A stretch of DNA of 64,000 nt from an uncultured Alphaproteobacteria bacterium (lineage in GTDB: Bacteria > Pseudomonadota > Alphaproteobacteria > MPNO01 > UBA2964). Both the position numbers and the translations under genes were made by a program. The DNA lies in NCBI GenBank assembly GCA_951812775.1, contig OX638326.1, positions 3,715,001 to 3,779,000 of the forward strand, given 5' to 3'. Positions within the stretch are counted from its first letter, which is position 1, and each line of letters begins with the position of its first letter. Shown here in pieces: positions 8,627-17,278 of the stretch. Under the pieces are notes generated by a model. That model saw only the letters and a list, made by a program, of their open reading frames with translations, did not search any database and was not told the origin of the DNA.

Positions 8627-9691
8627 ATGAATATCCTAATTCTTCCCGATGATGGCATCGGGCCTGAAATCGTTGCAGTAGCAGATGCCGCTCTGACGGC
8701 TGTTAATCAACGGTTTTCATTAAATCTCACACTTGATCGGCAGGAAGTGGGATTGGCTTCACTGAAATCAGCTGGAACCACCATTACTGATCAAGTTGCG
8801 GTCAAAGCACGAGCGGCCGATGGGGTCGTTTTAGGGCCAGCCTCGACGGAAGATTACCCATCAGCTGCAGAGGGCGGCATCAACATTTCCGCGTGGTTTC
8901 GCAGCGAGTTTGATCTATATGCGAATATCCGTCCTAGTAAAATTCGCGAAGGCGTTCCGGGGCATGTTCCGGAGATGGACCTCATAATCGTACGTGAAAA
9001 CACCGAGGGGTTTTACGCGGATCGCAATATGGCGGTTGGGACTGGTGAATTTATGCCAACGCCTGATCTTGCACTTGCTGTCGGTAAAGCATCGACAGAA
9101 GGATGCAGACGAATTGCTGTTGCAGCCTTCGAACTGGCACGTAGGCGGAAAAAACACCTGACTGCAGTCCATAAGGCCAATGTTCTGCGCCATTATAGCG
9201 GGTTGTTTCTGACCCAGGTCGACGCTGTTTCTAAGGATTATCCAGATGTTGAGGTAGACAAAGTTATTGTCGATGCCATGGCTGCACTACTCGTTCGTAC
9301 GCCTGACAAATTTGACGTTGTCGTCACGACAAATATGTTTGGTGATATTTTGTCAGATGAGGCAGCAGAGCTTGCGGGTGGTCTTGGTCTTGCCGCATCA
9401 CTGAATGCTGGTGATGATCACGCTATAGCGCAAGCCGCACATGGTTCAGCGCCTGATATTGCTGGAAAAAATATCGCGAACCCTGCGGCTATGGTGCATT
9501 CAACGGCCATGCTTCTGGATCACCTGGGCGCGAAGCACGGAAAGGAAAATCTCATCGAAGCGGGACAATGTCTGGCGGAAAAAACAGATGCATTGCTTGC
9601 CTCAGAGGCTACACGCACCTCCGATCTGGGCGGAGGTTGTTCAACGAGTAAGTTTGGTGACGCGCTCGTTGCCTCTATACTTGGTGACTAG
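8627..9691 (+). CDS. Isocitrate/isopropylmalate-type beta-decarboxylating dehydrogenase
   Basis: The 354-residue protein has family motifs throughout: PDDGIGPEIV at the start, DLYANIRPSK, the substrate loop VRENTEGFYADRNM, the catalytic Lys in AVHKANVLRHYSGLF, the metal aspartates in VDAMAALLVRTPDKFDVVV and NMFGDILSDEAAELAGGLG, and an NAD-type adenosine loop AAHGSAPDIAGKNIANPAAM. It oxidatively decarboxylates a 2-hydroxy acid with NAD+. The phospho/alkyl specificity loop is not that of classical LeuB, so tartrate/homoisocitrate/isocitrate-type substrates remain possible. The ATG at 8627 begins right at the conserved strand; longer upstream starts add non-conserved residues. It is a single gene, convergent with the copper chaperone gene. 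Confidence 0.85.
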   Translation: MNILILPDDGIGPEIVAVADAALTAVNQRFSLNLTLDRQEVGLASLKSAGTTITDQVAVKARAADGVVLGPASTEDYPSAAEGGINISAWFRSEFDLYANIRPSKIREGVPGHVPEMDLIIVRENTEGFYADRNMAVGTGEFMPTPDLALAVGKASTEGCRRIAVAAFELARRRKKHLTAVHKANVLRHYSGLFLTQVDAVSKDYPDVEVDKVIVDAMAALLVRTPDKFDVVVTTNMFGDILSDEAAELAGGLGLAASLNAGDDHAIAQAAHGSAPDIAGKNIANPAAMVHSTAMLLDHLGAKHGKENLIEAGQCLAEKTDALLASEATRTSDLGGGCSTSKFGDALVASILGD

Positions 9692-9696
9692 TTGCA

Positions 9697-10257
9697 TTAG
9701 TGCTTCATCTTGTGTTTGCCGTGTCCCATGCCGTCCATTTTCTTGTGATCGTGGCGAGCGGGATTACTCAACGTGCCTGCATGTCCGATTTTGACGTCGA
9801 CTGTTATTTTGCCAGCATTTTCGAACGTGAGCGTTAGTGGGAATACTTCGCCTTTTTTAAGTTTTTTTGTGAGGCCCATCATCATGATGTGGTGCCCGCC
9901 TGGTTTGAGCGTAACTGTGCCATTGGCGGGGACGGGGATGCTTTTGATATGGCGCATCCGCATGATTCCATTATCGTTTTTATGTGTGTGTAACTCGACG
10001 CGTTTGGCGACGGGGGCTGCTGCTCCAACTAGATTATCTGCGGATTTTCCCGGATTAACTACCGTTACATAGGCGGCGCCATTCTTACCTATGGATGCGC
10101 GTGCCCAGGGGTTTTTAACCATGACTTTGCCATGCATCATTTTGTCTGCAGAATGAGGCGGCATCTTCATTTTGTGGTCGCCAGCCTGAGCTGCTGCAAC
10201 AAACAAAGCACTAGCAGCGACAGCCAAAATTGATTTCCCTAACACTTTTCTTTCCAT
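9697..10257 (-). CDS. PCu(A)C-type periplasmic copper chaperone
   Basis: The 186-residue protein has a signal peptide (SILAVAASALFVAAAQAG), a cupredoxin-like DUF461 core with the Cu(I) motif (His in VELHTHKNDNGIMRM with its trailing Met, then HHIMMMGL), and His/Met-rich stretches at both ends (HKMKMPPHSADKMMH and GMGHGKHKMKH). The family delivers Cu(I) to cytochrome oxidase Cu(A). Here the start codon lies 1 bp after the stop of the molybdenum hydroxylase gene (TGAaATG), so the two are translationally coupled. No oxidase gene is nearby. The pairing with a Mo enzyme is odd. Confidence 0.9.
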   Translation of the reverse strand: MERKVLGKSILAVAASALFVAAAQAGDHKMKMPPHSADKMMHGKVMVKNPWARASIGKNGAAYVTVVNPGKSADNLVGAAAPVAKRVELHTHKNDNGIMRMRHIKSIPVPANGTVTLKPGGHHIMMMGLTKKLKKGEVFPLTLTFENAGKITVDVKIGHAGTLSNPARHDHKKMDGMGHGKHKMKH

Positions 10258-10258
10258 T

Positions 10259-12991
10259 TCAGTTGGATTGGGCCAATATCGCGGCCCTTAAACGATCCGG
10301 TGTGCAGGGTGCTTGTGTCACTCTAACTCCTGTTGCCTGATAGATGCCGCCAAAGATCGCTGGAGCCGTTGCACAAAGTGCTGGTTCACCGATACCTTTC
10401 GCACCCCACGGGCCGGTCGGTTCTGGGTCTTCAATGATGTAGGTATTGATTTCAGGGATGTCACCGATGGTGGGCATCAAATAATCGTGCAAATTTTCAG
10501 TGCGACCGGGAATGTATTCTTCCATAAGGGCAAGGCCGAGCCCTTGCGCCACGCCACCATGAATTTGTCCTTCAACCTGTTGTGGGTTAAGGGATTTTCC
10601 GACGTCATGTGCGGCAGCCATGCGGACTACCTTGACCGTGCCCAGTTCAACGTCAACTTCAATATCGGCGATCTGAGCGGCAAATCCGTATGTACCGTAC
10701 GGTTTGCCCTGACCCCTCTCATCGAGAGGTTCCGTCGGCGGGTCGAAATAGCCCTCACCGCGCAGGACGTCTCCATTTTCTACCGTCGGGAAATTTGAAA
10801 GATCGATTTCTCGGGATGTTCTATCTTCTCGAACGATTAATTGTCCATCGCCAAATTTGATCGATGCTTTTTCACTTACGTTGGCTAACCGCAAAATCTG
10901 GCCGCGCAAATCCTCGCCAGCAAGTTTTGCGGCATTGCCGGAAACGTAGGCCTGTCGGGACGCAGAACTTTTACCGGCATCGGCTGTTTGGTCAGTATCT
11001 CCGGCCACCAGGTTTAGCTGTTCAAGTTTAATGCCAAGCCCGTCAGCTGCAGCCTGCCGCATCGTCGTATTGGTGCCTTGCCCGATATCCTGAGCGCCGG
11101 AATAGAGTGTGACCGTGCCATCAGGCTTGATTCCAATATGCATTGTTGAGGGGTTGGGGATAGATGTGTTGCCGCAGCCATACCACATACAGCCGACGCC
11201 GACCCCGCGGCGGATCGTTGTTGAATTTGTATTAAAACTTTCTGCTTCATCTCGCCAGGCTTGCCAATCTTCGCGGAGGGCGTCGAGGCACAGGTCTAGA
11301 CCCGCACTCTCCAGTTTCTGCCCGGTAGCTGTTTCCTGGCCTTTGCGAATAGCGTTGATGTGCCGGAACTCCAACGGATCAATTCCGACCTTTTCGGCCA
11401 TCATGTCCATCAAAGCGTCATGGGCGATGGCGACCTGCGGTACGCCAAACCCTCTAAAAGCACCAGCCGGCGTTTCGTTTGCGAAAAAAGCGCGCGATTT
11501 GGCCCTAACATTTGGGACGTAGTAGGGTCCTGTAGCGTGTATCGGTACTCGATCTTTCACTGTTAAGCCCCAGGATACATATGCCCCCGTATTGAAATCT
11601 CCCTCGAATTCAAAAGCCCGTAATTTCCCGTCATTAGAGCAGCCGTAGCGCGCGGTAGTTTTTGAAGGGTGCCGCTTTGTGGTTGCAGCCATTGTCTCCA
11701 ATCGATTGAACGTACAGCGAACAGGTCGATTTAATTTCCAGGCGGCAATTGCGACGAGCGGTTGGACTGTTAGGTCAAGTTTGCCGCCAAAACCACCGCC
11801 GCAGGCCGTCGGGACAATCCTTATGTCCTCTGGGGAGAGACCCATGATGCTCGCAACCTCATCGCGGTCCATATAGGGGCTTTGAGTTGTTACGGTGATT
11901 TCAATTCGATCGCCAACGCGCTGCGCCCATCCCGCTTCTGGTTCGATATATCCGTGCTCGACAAACCCTGTTTGAAAATTTTCTTCAAAGACGACGCTAC
12001 TATTGTCGAAGCCGTTCTGGATGTCGCCTTTTAGAACTTCGCCATGCGCCAATATATTTCCGGGTTTGTCGTTGTGCAGCTGTGGGGCGTCTTCAGCGAG
12101 GGGCAGTCCGAAGCCCTGGACAGGTTCTTGTTCCAGCCACGAAATTGGTAATTCATCGTCGGTTATTTCAGCGATCGACTTTGCGTCGCCGACAAGGGCA
12201 ATGACTGCTTCGCCCCGGTACCGAACAAAGCCCTCGGCCAAGACAGGTTGGTCTTTTACGTCCGGATAAACACCAAAGCCATTTAGACCTGCGATGTCGT
12301 TCGCAGTAAGCACATCCACGAGCCCAGGATGTTTTGCTTTTAGGGGTTCAAAATCACCCAGTTCGAATGTTGCGCGCCAGAAGGGAGAACGTACCGCGCG
12401 CAGGCATAGCGCATCTGATGGCGCCTGATCGGCACCGTAAAGCGCTGTGCCGTCGACTTTTTCCGCGCCGTCAAACTTTATTGTGCGTGCGCCGACGGCT
12501 TGGCCGACCTCGGGGACCTCAATATTTGCGGAAGAGGTGTCTCCTACATGCATGATCGCAGTCACAATTTTTCGGTACCCGGTGCAGCGGCACAGGACAC
12601 CGCCAAGGGCGTCATATACTTCCTGCTCAGTTGGTTTGCTTTTTCGAGCTAACAGGTCGCTGGCCGCCATAAGCATGCCCGGTGTGCAAATGCCACATTG
12701 TGCTGCGCCATAGCGGTGGAAAGCTTCCTGAAGGGGGCTTAATTTCTTGCCGTCAGCTAGCCCTTCTACGGTAACAATGGAATGTCCGTTTGCCTGGGCA
12801 ATTGGCACGAGGCAGGAACAAATCTGCTTGTCATCAAGTAAAATGGTACAGGCACCGCAGTCACCTGCATCGCAACCTATCTTTGTTCCCGTCAGGCCTA
12901 GATCCTCGCGCAGAACATGGGCCAGTCGTTTTACTGGCGCAGTTTCAACCCGCACGTCTTCGCCATTTACGGTGAGTTGGATATCAGCCAT
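10259..12991 (-). CDS. Molybdenum hydroxylase, fused [2Fe-2S] and molybdopterin subunits
   Basis: About 910 residues. The N-terminal 150 residues are the two-cluster ferredoxin part: CDAGDCGACTILL (plant-type cluster), then CGICTPGM and CRCTGY (helical cluster). The rest is the xanthine dehydrogenase/aldehyde oxidase Mo-MCD domain, with GGFGGKLDL, the active-site loop TPAGAFRGFGVPQ and the catalytic Glu in WGAKGIGEPAL near the C-terminus. CoxL-type AYxCSFR is absent, so it is not a CO dehydrogenase. The start at MADIQLTVNG (12991) overlaps the FAD-subunit gene by 8 bp; longer upstream starts are inside that gene. Likely hydroxylates an aldehyde or N-heterocycle in the cytoplasm, passing electrons to the FAD subunit. 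No signal peptide. Substrate unknown. Confidence 0.92.
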   Translation of the reverse strand: MADIQLTVNGEDVRVETAPVKRLAHVLREDLGLTGTKIGCDAGDCGACTILLDDKQICSCLVPIAQANGHSIVTVEGLADGKKLSPLQEAFHRYGAAQCGICTPGMLMAASDLLARKSKPTEQEVYDALGGVLCRCTGYRKIVTAIMHVGDTSSANIEVPEVGQAVGARTIKFDGAEKVDGTALYGADQAPSDALCLRAVRSPFWRATFELGDFEPLKAKHPGLVDVLTANDIAGLNGFGVYPDVKDQPVLAEGFVRYRGEAVIALVGDAKSIAEITDDELPISWLEQEPVQGFGLPLAEDAPQLHNDKPGNILAHGEVLKGDIQNGFDNSSVVFEENFQTGFVEHGYIEPEAGWAQRVGDRIEITVTTQSPYMDRDEVASIMGLSPEDIRIVPTACGGGFGGKLDLTVQPLVAIAAWKLNRPVRCTFNRLETMAATTKRHPSKTTARYGCSNDGKLRAFEFEGDFNTGAYVSWGLTVKDRVPIHATGPYYVPNVRAKSRAFFANETPAGAFRGFGVPQVAIAHDALMDMMAEKVGIDPLEFRHINAIRKGQETATGQKLESAGLDLCLDALREDWQAWRDEAESFNTNSTTIRRGVGVGCMWYGCGNTSIPNPSTMHIGIKPDGTVTLYSGAQDIGQGTNTTMRQAAADGLGIKLEQLNLVAGDTDQTADAGKSSASRQAYVSGNAAKLAGEDLRGQILRLANVSEKASIKFGDGQLIVREDRTSREIDLSNFPTVENGDVLRGEGYFDPPTEPLDERGQGKPYGTYGFAAQIADIEVDVELGTVKVVRMAAAHDVGKSLNPQQVEGQIHGGVAQGLGLALMEEYIPGRTENLHDYLMPTIGDIPEINTYIIEDPEPTGPWGAKGIGEPALCATAPAIFGGIYQATGVRVTQAPCTPDRLRAAILAQSN

Positions 12992-13826
12992 CGTCAGCGA
13001 CCAGTTCTTCCAATGCGCGGCGGACCAGAATTTGAGCCGCGTCCATCCGATACTCCGCTGTACCGCGGACATCGCGGATTGGTGCGAGCTGATTTAAATG
13101 GCTTTCCAATACCTGCTCACCAATACCAGAAGTGAAGGCTTGCCCAACCAAAGATCTTTCAAGCATGTTCAATCTTCTTGCGGCAGCAGAACATGACCCG
13201 ACTGCGATGCGGGCTTTGCCAATCTTGTCACCATCTCTTTCCAGAACCGCAGCGACCATCACGATAGAAATTACCAGATATTTACGGGCGCCTAATTTGA
13301 GAAATGTCGAAATTGCCGGATGTTCCGGTTTAGGAATGCGAAAGCCCGTAACGATTTCGTCACTGGCACACCGGGTTTTTCGATTGCCCATAATGAACTT
13401 AACGAGAGGCATCGAGTGTTCGCCACGGGTCGAGGAAAGTACAATTGCGGCATCAAGTGAAAGCAGTGGTGGAATACCATCAGCGGCGGGTGATGCATTG
13501 CAGATGTTTCCGGCGACGGTTCCAGCATTCTGTATCTGAACACCCCCAACCTCGCGTGCCGCGAGTTTCAGTCCATCGAAAAATGCTGGCAGGTCTGCTT
13601 CGATGACATCTGTCCAGCGCGTGAGAGCGCCAATGTGAAAGTGGTCGTCAAATTCATTGATACCGCGTAGGTCCGTAATCCCCGTGATGTCGAGAATGTC
13701 GTCATCAAGTGGTCTGCCAACACGCGCCGGATAATAGTCGGTGCCACCGGCAAGGACAAAAAGACTATGCTCAGCAAGTGCCTGCACAGCTTCATCGACG
13801 GAAGTGGGTTGCAGATATAAAGTCAT
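12984..13826 (-). CDS. Molybdenum hydroxylase FAD-binding subunit (CoxM/XdhB type)
   Basis: The 280-residue protein is a PCMH-type FAD domain: FVLAGGTDYYPAR (FAD diphosphate loop), GALTRWTDV, and the second flavin loop NAGTVAGNICNASPAADG, followed by the CO_deh_flav_C domain with FLKLGARKYLVISIVMVAAV and RIAVGSCSAAARRL. It transfers electrons from the Fe-S clusters of the adjacent subunit to a final acceptor. It is first in the three-gene minus-strand operon FAD subunit, FeS-Mo subunit, PCu(A)C. The stop overlaps the next start. Confidence 0.92.
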   Translation of the reverse strand: MTLYLQPTSVDEAVQALAEHSLFVLAGGTDYYPARVGRPLDDDILDITGITDLRGINEFDDHFHIGALTRWTDVIEADLPAFFDGLKLAAREVGGVQIQNAGTVAGNICNASPAADGIPPLLSLDAAIVLSSTRGEHSMPLVKFIMGNRKTRCASDEIVTGFRIPKPEHPAISTFLKLGARKYLVISIVMVAAVLERDGDKIGKARIAVGSCSAAARRLNMLERSLVGQAFTSGIGEQVLESHLNQLAPIRDVRGTAEYRMDAAQILVRRALEELVADDG

Positions 13827-13949
13827 AGCGCGTTATCTTGAAGTGGATTTGATGTATTGAAAACCCGGTACGTTGATTATTCGCACAGCGTTTGACAGGC
13901 CTTCCATGACTGACCAGACTTCTCGCAATATTCTCAATAGGATTGATTG

Positions 13950-15116
13950 ATGCCTGCAATTAAGCAAGTCGATGTTGTTCACGTAGCACTGCCCACTCGG
14001 CGCGAGCATAAATGGACGGGTCTGACCGAGCTGATCGGTGGATATATCCTGGTAAAGATGACCGGAGACAACGGTGTCATTGGATGGGGCGAAGCGCCCG
14101 CCCTTAAAGATTGGGGCGGCGATTACGGGCGTTATTTTGGCGAATCCCCTGGAACCACGAAATTTGTTGTTGAGAAGTATCTGACACCGGCAGTGCTTGG
14201 GTGCGAAATAGGTAATATTGCCGATCTGCATCAGCGCATGGACGCTATCGTAAAAGGCTATCCCTATGCCAAAGCAGCAATGGATATTGCAGCCTATGAT
14301 TTGGCGGGGCGTACCGTTGGTGTTCCGGTTTGGCAGCTTCTTGGCGGAAAGGTGCGTGATCGAGTCCCCGTTACACATTCCATTGGTTTGCTCGATATCG
14401 ATCAGGCGGTTGAGGAATGTAAGAAAGTTGCCGATGAGGGCATAAAGACGATCAAAATAAAAGTCGGGGTTGATCCAGACCGCGATGTTGAAATCGTTAG
14501 CCGTGTCAGGGCGGCTGTCGGCGACCCCGTGGATATCTGTGTTGATGCCAATTGTGGCTACGCGACCCCGCGCGACGCGGTGCGGATTATTCGCAAGATG
14601 GAACAGTTCCGTCTCAAATACGCGGAGCAACCCGTCGAGGGTATTGATCGTATCGCAGAGGTGACGCGGGTACTCGAGACACCGGTTATGGCGGATGAAA
14701 GTGCATGGTATGCGCGGGATGTTCTGGAAATTTTCGAAAAGAAGGCAGCAGATATTGTGTCCATCTACACGACTAAGCCAGGTGGGCTTTACGGTGCGAT
14801 GGAGGTAGCCGCCGCAGCGCGCGCAGCGAAGTTCCTGTGCAATGTGAACGGCTCGGTAGAAACGGGAGTTGGTAATCTTGCCAATATTCATTTGGCCGCA
14901 GCAGCAATCCCGGCGACTCTATCCTGCGTTGTGCCGGTTTCGATGCCGGCTGAAGCCCAATCGGGCAATGTGGGTGGAATTTACTACATTGATGATTTGA
15001 TCCAGCAGCCATTTGTTATGGGGGAGGGCTGTGTCGTCGTGCCGGATGGGCCCGGCTTTGGCATTGATGTTGATGAAGACAAGGTTGAGAAATACCGCGA
15101 TACATCTTTGGAATAA
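13950..15116 (+). CDS. Mandelate racemase/muconate lactonizing enzyme family protein
   Basis: The 388-residue enolase-superfamily protein has an N-terminal capping domain (about 1-125) with an active-site loop, and a C-terminal TIM barrel carrying the KIKVGVD base pair (second Lys catalytic), Mg2+ ligands in VDANCGY, AEQPVEG and ADESAW, and a C-terminal Lys in TTKPGG. The K/K pair places it near the muconate cycloisomerase/dipeptide epimerase type rather than mandelate racemase itself (which uses His/Asp). Start: ATG at 13950; a TTG one codon earlier is less likely. First gene of a plus-strand operon with the VOC and MBL-fold genes (spacings 17 and 9 bp). Confidence 0.88.
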   Translation: MPAIKQVDVVHVALPTRREHKWTGLTELIGGYILVKMTGDNGVIGWGEAPALKDWGGDYGRYFGESPGTTKFVVEKYLTPAVLGCEIGNIADLHQRMDAIVKGYPYAKAAMDIAAYDLAGRTVGVPVWQLLGGKVRDRVPVTHSIGLLDIDQAVEECKKVADEGIKTIKIKVGVDPDRDVEIVSRVRAAVGDPVDICVDANCGYATPRDAVRIIRKMEQFRLKYAEQPVEGIDRIAEVTRVLETPVMADESAWYARDVLEIFEKKAADIVSIYTTKPGGLYGAMEVAAAARAAKFLCNVNGSVETGVGNLANIHLAAAAIPATLSCVVPVSMPAEAQSGNVGGIYYIDDLIQQPFVMGEGCVVVPDGPGFGIDVDEDKVEKYRDTSLE

Positions 15117-15133
15117 CGACAGGAAAAAGCACG

Positions 15134-16108
15134 ATGAATATCGTTGGACTACAATCCGTCATCTATGGGGCGGAAGATGTTGAAGCTGCCACCCGCTTTC
15201 AGGAGGATTGGGGGCTGGAATTGGTCCAAAAGGGTGTAATAGGGTCTGATTTTAAACTCCCTGACGACACCTCAGTCCATATCCGCAAAATCGACGATGA
15301 GAGTCTCCCCCCGCCCTCTGTGCCGGGCTCTACAGCCCGCGAGGTAATTTGGGGTGCTGCTGATAAGCAAACGCTCGAGGCCATCGGGGCTGAGCTTTCC
15401 AAAGATCGGGAAGTAACGACCGACAGCGATGGTGGACTTCACAGCTATGATGATCTTGGCTATCGGATTGGTTTCCGTGTTACGACGCGCGATATAAAGC
15501 CGTTGGATTTCCCAGACAGTAATACGGTTGGTAATGCGGCAAGGGTTGATGAGCGAGCCGATGTGTTCGCGCGCGGCCCCGTTAAACAGCAACGCATGTT
15601 TCATGCTGTTTACTGGGCCCCTGGTGATGCCGCTTCTGCCGCAGGTTTCTATCTAGAGCGGCTCGGGTTCAAGCTTACAGAATCTCTGTTGGGTAAGAAT
15701 TTTTTCATGCGGTGTGGTGGTTCGAATGATCATCACAATCTGTTTTTCGAGAATGGCGGCAATAATTTCGGCTTTCAGCACGTCGCCTACGAAGTGCGGG
15801 ACAGCGATGCGGTGTTGAAATGTGGCACCCATATGGAAGAGCAGGGCTGGCAAACACAGCTTGGTCCCGGGCGGCATTATTTTGGCTCTGGCTGGTTTTG
15901 GTATTTCTGGAATCCAGCCGGTGGTTTGATTGAAACTGGTTTTGATTCTGATTTTATCAGCGAAGACTGGGAACCCTTGCATCACGATACGATTCCCCCC
16001 GAAGCAGCACGTCCGTGGATGGTAAGACGCGAGGAGATTGGTAAGCTGGTGGCCGAGGGCGACTGGCCTCAACTGGTCGATGGTAACGTTTTACCCGCTG
16101 GGAATTGA
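15134..16108 (+). CDS. Two-domain VOC (extradiol dioxygenase-like) protein
   Basis: The 324-residue protein contains two vicinal-oxygen-chelate modules. The C-terminal module keeps a plausible 2-His-1-carboxylate set: His in QRMFHAVYWA, His in FGFQHVAYEV, Glu in GGLIETGFDSD. This is the layout of type I extradiol ring-cleavage dioxygenases. The N-terminal module (GLQSVIYGAEDVEAATRFQ) is structural. The extended tail (RPWMVRREEIGKLVAEGDWP) recalls proteins annotated as bleomycin-resistance/catechol 2,3-dioxygenase family. It lies between the MLE-type enzyme and an MBL-fold hydrolase, which supports a ring or ring-product step. Confidence 0.8.
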   Translation: MNIVGLQSVIYGAEDVEAATRFQEDWGLELVQKGVIGSDFKLPDDTSVHIRKIDDESLPPPSVPGSTAREVIWGAADKQTLEAIGAELSKDREVTTDSDGGLHSYDDLGYRIGFRVTTRDIKPLDFPDSNTVGNAARVDERADVFARGPVKQQRMFHAVYWAPGDAASAAGFYLERLGFKLTESLLGKNFFMRCGGSNDHHNLFFENGGNNFGFQHVAYEVRDSDAVLKCGTHMEEQGWQTQLGPGRHYFGSGWFWYFWNPAGGLIETGFDSDFISEDWEPLHHDTIPPEAARPWMVRREEIGKLVAEGDWPQLVDGNVLPAGN

Positions 16109-16117
16109 GGATAAGGC

Positions 16118-16990
16118 ATGAAGCCGATTGCACTCGGAGACGTCACGGTTACAAGTGTTGTTGAACGTGACGGGCCGTGGCGGGCGCCGGAGATTATGTA
16201 CCCAACCTGTGACAAGGAAACGGCGTTGGCACATCTAAAAAAGATGACGTCGTATGTTTACGATGCCGCACAGAACATGCTGGTCATTACTTATCAGACC
16301 TACATTGTGCGCACGCCTCACCACACGATCTTGATTGATACCTGTCTCGGCGAAGATAAGGGCTACGGCCCGCCACATGATTTTCCTAAGCAGCCTTGGC
16401 TTGATGGCATGGCGGCGAATGGTCTTGGTTTCGAAGATATTGATTACGTTTTCTGTACGCACCTTCATATTGATCATTGTGGTTGGAATACACGGTTGAT
16501 CGATGGTCGATGGGTGCCAACTTTTCCCAACGCGAAATATATTTTTAGTCGCAAGGAATATGAGACCTGGGAAGAAGAAACCAAGAAAGGTGCGCGACCG
16601 CCGGGTAATGTCTGGTCGCAGAACTGTCAGCCTATCGTCGAAGCCGGACAGTCAATGCTCGTCGATGATGATTTCATGCTTGACGATACAATTTGGCTCA
16701 CACCGACTCCCGGACATTCCCCGGGCCATGTTTGTGTAAATTTAAAATCAGGTGATAAGCATGCCCTCTTTTCCGGCGATATGATGCACCACGCCTTGCA
16801 ATGTGTGGAGCCGGACTGGTCATCCTGTTTCTGCTGGGATGCGGAGCAATCCGCGCAGACGCGGCGCAGGGTTCTGGATTCCGTTGCAGAGACCGACACG
16901 CTCGTTCTACCAGCGCACTTCCCTGGGCCGACTGCTGGACACGTCGTTGGTGAAGGCGATGCCTGGCGGTTTAAGTTTCTCGGTGAGTGA
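16118..16990 (+). CDS. Metallo-beta-lactamase-fold hydrolase
   Basis: The 290-residue protein has the binuclear metal motif HLHIDHCGWN (HxHxDH), the third His region TPGHSPGHV, the bridging Asp in FSGDMMHH and a final His in LPAHFPGPTAGHV. It lacks a signal peptide, so it is an intracellular hydrolase of the quorum-lactonase/AttM-like branch, plausibly a lactonase or ester hydrolase. It closes the operon with the MLE-type cycloisomerase and VOC protein. Cycloisomerase plus lactone hydrolase is a sensible pairing, but the substrate is inference. Confidence 0.88.
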   Translation: MKPIALGDVTVTSVVERDGPWRAPEIMYPTCDKETALAHLKKMTSYVYDAAQNMLVITYQTYIVRTPHHTILIDTCLGEDKGYGPPHDFPKQPWLDGMAANGLGFEDIDYVFCTHLHIDHCGWNTRLIDGRWVPTFPNAKYIFSRKEYETWEEETKKGARPPGNVWSQNCQPIVEAGQSMLVDDDFMLDDTIWLTPTPGHSPGHVCVNLKSGDKHALFSGDMMHHALQCVEPDWSSCFCWDAEQSAQTRRRVLDSVAETDTLVLPAHFPGPTAGHVVGEGDAWRFKFLGE

Positions 16991-17080
16991 GGCTTAGATC
17001 GAAAACTTTAAATTTGACGACCCTACTGTACGAATGTATGTCGAGTGGTGTCGTGATAGTAAAAAGTTGGAGTAGTTATA

Positions 17081-17257
17081 GTGACTTTTCTAAAATTGAA
17101 GACTGGCATTGCCGTTGCAGCTTTGTCGTTTGCAGTTGGTTGTTCGCCTGCGGTAGGTAGTAAAGAATGGTGTGAAGATATGAAGAACAAAGAAAAAGCG
17201 CAGTGGACTGCCGAGGAAGCCAAAGACTTCGCGAAGCACTGCATACTACCTAAGTAA
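17081..17257 (+). CDS. DUF3012-type small lipoprotein, 58 aa
   Basis: A GTG start at 17081, preceded by a ggagtag ribosome site, gives a 58-residue product: signal peptide (KLKTGIAVAALSFAVG) with a lipobox Cys (AVGC), then GSKEWCEDMKNKEKAQWTAE and EAKDFAKHCILPK. The K.WC...K.K..W...EAK.FAKHC pattern is that of the DUF3012 family of tiny proteobacterial lipoproteins, whose function is unknown. The two mature Cys may form a disulfide. It is monocistronic, between the MBL gene and the convergent SDR operon. Confidence 0.75.
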   Translation: MTFLKLKTGIAVAALSFAVGCSPAVGSKEWCEDMKNKEKAQWTAEEAKDFAKHCILPK

Positions 17258-17278
17258 CGTTGCGTATTGGGTTAGAAC

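Noticed and set aside
10259-12991. CO dehydrogenase large subunit (because of the adjacent copper chaperone)
   Set aside because: The AYxCSFR loop is absent; the active-site loop is GAFRGFG, typical of xanthine/aldehyde-type enzymes, and the FeS and Mo domains are fused.
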